From Psychrobacillus glaciei (GTDB taxonomy: Bacteria > Bacillota > Bacilli > Bacillales_A > Planococcaceae), in the NCBI RefSeq assembly GCF_008973485.1, contig NZ_CP031223.1, forward strand, positions 1,922,001-1,986,000: a DNA stretch of 64,000 nt. The letters are read 5' to 3'. A model generated the notes under the pieces. It saw only the letters and a program-made list of their open reading frames with translations. It made no database searches and was not told the origin of the DNA. Numbering within the stretch: position 1 is the stretch's first letter; each line of letters begins with the position of its first letter. Of this stretch, positions 61,681 to 64,000 are shown in pieces. The position numbers and the translations under genes are program-made.

Positions 61681-62043
61681 ATGGATAAAGAAATAATGAA
61701 AGGCAGTATCGATATATTAATTCTTTCACTGTTATCTAAAAAGGATATGTATGGGTATGGAATTGTCAAAAGTCTAAAAGAGAATAGTAAAGAATTGTAT
61801 AACATGAGCGAGGGAACACTCTATCCTGCTTTAAAGCGATTAGAGAAAAATGAGTGGATACAATCTTATTGGGAAGATGCTGAATTAGGGGGAAGAAGAA
61901 AATACTATCGAATTTTGGAGAGCGGGAGGAAGGAACTAAATAGAAAACTTGGTGAATGGAAAAAGGTAAATGATTTAATCAAAATCACTTCGGAGGGTTT
62001 AGCTTGGATAAAAAATTCGAATCCTATATTGACCAAATCGTAA
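61681..62043 (+). CDS. PadR family transcriptional regulator
   Basis: 120 residues, ATG 61681 after AAAGGAGA. Winged-helix PadR pattern: KGSIDILILSLLSKKDMYGYGIVKSLKE, SEGTLYPALKRLEKNEWIQSYW, GGRRKYYRILESGRKELNR. Overlaps the next gene by 40 bases. A typical -10 (TATAAT, 61643-61648) lies 33 bases upstream, with ATGTACCATGTA just before it as a possible operator, so autorepression is likely. Confidence 0.9.
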   Translation: MDKEIMKGSIDILILSLLSKKDMYGYGIVKSLKENSKELYNMSEGTLYPALKRLEKNEWIQSYWEDAELGGRRKYYRILESGRKELNRKLGEWKKVNDLIKITSEGLAWIKNSNPILTKS

Positions 62044-62774
62044 AAGACTTAGACTGTGATAAAGAAGAGAAAAAAGAGATTTCCGAAGAGATTAGTGACC
62101 ACTTAAAACTGTTAAAACAAGATTATATAGAACAAGGTTTCACAGATGAAAAAGCTATAAATAAAGCCTTGGAATGTTTTGGAGATGAAAAGCAGTTAAG
62201 GCAAGGTTATAAAGAATCTATATCTCCATATTATAAATTATTCAAGATTAGTAACTGGATTATATTTTCACTGTCTTCTTTTGTAGTACTTTGGATGTTG
62301 ATATTTCAAAGAATACTGCAACGAGTGAGAAATTATAGTCACGGTTTCAATCAAAGTGATTACTTTTTTTCCAATGAAGTGCAAGAAGGTTTCTTTGCTT
62401 TTAATATAGACGCTTGGAAATTGAACATCAATTTAATACCATTTAAGAACACAATCAATTACATAATTAACCATGACAAGTTTAACTTAGATATTGTAAT
62501 TAATAACACGTTAGGGAACATCCTAATTTTCATACCTTTAGGAATATTTCTTCCTATTCTATTTAAAAGGTACACTTCTTTCTCCAAAGCAATCGCTTTT
62601 TCTATTATTGTTAGTTTCACAATAGAGTCAATACAACTTCTTTTACAAATAGGGCAATTCGATATAGATGATCTAATTTTAAACGGAATAGGCAGCATAG
62701 TAGGATTCTTATTCATAAAATTAATTTTCAAATTCCAGAACATATTTCAAAAACCAAGATTATTTAGAAGTTGA
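62004..62774 (+). CDS. VanZ-like membrane protein with permease-prefix domain
   Basis: 256 residues, TTG 62004 within the PadR gene, with CGGAGGG upstream. Residues 1-75 are the helical prefix seen in genes next to PadR regulators (FESYIDQIVKDLDCDKEEKKEISEEISDHL, ALECFGDEKQLRQGYKE). The rest is a VanZ-like domain: NLIPFKNTINYI, NNTLGNILIFIPLGIFLPIL, SIIVSFTIESIQLLLQIGQFDIDDLILNGIGSIVG. VanZ-like proteins affect teicoplanin or lipid-related phenotypes. The PadR protein probably controls it. Confidence 0.87.
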   Translation: MDKKFESYIDQIVKDLDCDKEEKKEISEEISDHLKLLKQDYIEQGFTDEKAINKALECFGDEKQLRQGYKESISPYYKLFKISNWIIFSLSSFVVLWMLIFQRILQRVRNYSHGFNQSDYFFSNEVQEGFFAFNIDAWKLNINLIPFKNTINYIINHDKFNLDIVINNTLGNILIFIPLGIFLPILFKRYTSFSKAIAFSIIVSFTIESIQLLLQIGQFDIDDLILNGIGSIVGFLFIKLIFKFQNIFQKPRLFRS

Positions 62775-62844
62775 TAAGTAAGCATAATTGTATTTATCTA
62801 TAAATCTATCAGACATGGAATTATACTTTCTATTCATCCTCTTT

Positions 62845-62890
62845 AACTAACGGATGCTTTACTTCAATAAGGAATATGGTTTTTTATGGT
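62845..62890 (+). repeat. array site 30, left arm only
   Basis: AACTAACGGATGCTTTACTTCAATAAGG followed by AATATGG and a T-run; no right arm before the next gene. Confidence 0.72.
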
Positions 62891-62913
62891 AAAATAATTA
62901 TCGAGGGGTTCTT

Positions 62914-63419
62914 TTTTAAAAAAAATTTATTATGTATAAGTATTTTATTTTTTTTTGTTTACAGTAGTAGGTTATAGTAATCAGGAGAAGGCTGTAACAG
63001 GTGAATTCCTTTTGATTAATTTTGGATTCGACTTAAAATCAAATGAAACTTATTATCTTGTTGTTCCAATTGAATGGACAGGCGAATCGGTTGTGACAAT
63101 TAAGTCCCTAGAGTTGATTAAAAGAGATGAAAAGCCTATTACATACGGGGAAGATGGTATAAAGTATGAAATTTTCGGTGCTGACCCATTAAAGCAGTCT
63201 GGGATACATGGTGAATCAGATGTAGGGGAGTTAAAAGACATCAACAATTTAGAAATCAATGGTGAAGGAAAAATTGTGTTCAAATTTTCAATGAGAGATG
63301 TAAAAAAAGATAGTGAACGAAGGGTTAAAATCAGCTTCAGCGTTAATGGAGAAGAATGTGAAAAAATTGTTGAATGGAACACTCTAGAACAATTAACTAC
63401 GGATAACAAATATAAATAG
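62914..63419 (+). pseudogene. exported protein with disrupted signal region (cassette)
   Basis: After GAGGGG (62903) one frame reads KKNLLCISILFFFVYSS, a good signal core without a proper start codon (TTA) and closed at VYSSRL-stop. The other frame, open from the T9 tract (62948-62956), gives TVVGYSNQEKAVTGEF and a 150-residue exterior domain to 63419 (YYLVVPIEWTGESVVTIKSLEL; GEGKIVFKFSMRDVKKD). The lipobox Cys appears as Tyr (VVGYS). The gene is probably off as it stands. Confidence 0.55.
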
Positions 63420-63441
63420 TTACATATATACATTGTTTCAT

Positions 63442-63502
63442 GTAACGGGTGCCTTTCTACAATAAGCGGAGACTATTTTTCACTAACGTCGCAAGTTATT
63501 GA
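63442..63502 (+). repeat. array site 31, complete but diverged
   Basis: TGTAACGGGTGCCTTTCTAC, GCGGAGACT with T-run, ACTAACGTCGCAAGTTATTGATAG. Confidence 0.7.
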
Positions 63503-63565
63503 TAGAAAATCATGTCCTTGTTTCGAGTAAAGTTAATGTTCCAAAAAGTAAAGGAGGTATAAAAA

Positions 63566-64000
63566 ATGAAATTGAGTAAGTATATTATTAACTTTTTCCT
63601 TTTTAATAATTACTCTCTCTGCTTGTTCATCAACTGAAAACTCAATATCCAATGAAATCGAAGGGATAGAATTAAAATTAACCATCAATAAACAAAAAAT
63701 ATCGTCTGATGATGAAGTTAATGCTAAAGTAACGTTAACAAACCACAATGATACACAGAGAGAAATTTTTGTACCAATTCCAAAAGATATAGATGAAGGG
63801 ATATCAGCCGTAATGGTTGAACGAAAAGGTGAAATGTTATCGCAATTACTAAATCCAAATAATAATCAAGATATACCAAATATCAAAGGGCGTTCATTCT
63901 ATGATTTTGTTCTGGTGGAATTAGGGGCTTATGAAACAATTGAACAAGAGTTTCGTTGGAATAAGAAGTTATTGAACCAAGAAAGTATGGAATTTGAAGA
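63566..64000 (+). pseudogene. lipoprotein gene with frameshift in the signal peptide, runs off the window
   Basis: ATG 63566 has a perfect site (AAAGGAGG) but its frame stops at codon 24. The next frame reads VSILLTFSFLIITLSACSSTEN, an ideal lipobox (LSAC), and continues open to the window end (IEGIELKLTINKQKISSDDE; NAKVTLTNHNDTQREIFVPIP). Removing the G of the third codon TTG joins both frames. The mature part resembles an Ig-like intracellular-proteinase-inhibitor (BsuPI) type domain, which is a guess. Confidence 0.65.

Noticed and set aside
23492-63502. CRISPR array as explanation for the repeats
   Set aside because: Spacing is hundreds of bases with genes in between, repeats are imperfect and no cas genes are present.
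23492-63502. A classical integron with intI
   Set aside because: No tyrosine recombinase with the IntI insert, no attI and no divergent Pc promoter seen; the only recombinase is XerC/D-like and lies inside the array.

Overview
The window is AT-rich DNA from a Gram-positive bacterium of the order Bacillales, most likely a Bacillaceae or Planococcaceae/Caryophanaceae genus such as Psychrobacillus, Sporosarcina or Lysinibacillus. The evidence is strong AGGAGG ribosome sites with many TTG/GTG starts, an S-box in front of metA, a T-box, a bacillithiol-type FosB, a YvrJ/sigma operon, an RRNPP regulator with its pheromone gene, and LxxC lipoproteins. The genus is an inference.

Layout. 1-6 kb is ordinary chromosome: the end of an AI-2E family permease, a Spo0M-like protein, a small lipoprotein, an ABC-F ribosome-protection ATPase behind a leader peptide and attenuator, SAM-riboswitch-controlled metA, and a convergent aldo/keto reductase. 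6.3-6.6 kb is a degenerate tandem repeat. 6.7-14.3 kb is a co-directional block of small accessory enzymes (DUF2268 protease, GNAT, MBL hydrolase, NUDIX, histidine phosphatase, ZmaR-like acetyltransferase, FosB, HAD, HD) with two decayed genes (GrpB-like, alpha/beta hydrolase). 14.5-15.5 kb is a leftward sigma-factor/YvrJ operon. 16.0-17.5 kb is an HTH-TPR quorum sensor followed at once by a 45-residue secreted pro-peptide. 17.6-20.8 kb holds a MerR/TipAS regulator with a membrane protein, a GNAT and an APH-type kinase. 21.3-22.6 kb is a secreted lysozyme-like protein.

23.5-63.5 kb is the remarkable part. About 30 copies, whole or half, of a 60-95 bp repeat separate one or a few small genes each. 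The genes read rightwards, except the tyrosine recombinase cassettes and reversed IS elements. A full site has a left arm (AACTAACGG), a central terminator-like stem (GCTTTACT...AGTAAAGC then T-run) and a right arm (ACTAACGCAGCAG followed by GTTAGTTGAA). Outer arms are complementary (AACTAAC/GTTAGTT) and resemble the core sites of integron attC. Cargo is typical of integron cassettes: six GNAT acetyltransferases, an APH-like kinase, lipoproteins, tiny membrane proteins, DUF3139, a HIT protein, an M29 aminopeptidase, phosphatases and regulators. No integron integrase is present; instead a XerC/D-like recombinase lies in reverse orientation between two site arms, with a second, decayed copy 9 kb away.

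The sites are also magnets for mobile DNA: two near-identical ~850 bp ORF-less group II introns, a third ~330 bp group II intron remnant of another type, three ~186 bp MITE-like elements at exactly the same base of the site, and an IS110-family element all sit inside site arms. Other IS copies (one intact IS3-family element that splits a T-box leader, one broken IS3-family element, one broken IS110 element) and many frameshifted cassette genes mark the region as old and degenerating. 47-58 kb also carries an ECF sigma/anti-sigma pair and an ABC transporter whose FtsX-type permease is fused to an M1-type zinc peptidase.

All assignments come from reading the sequence; no database search was run.
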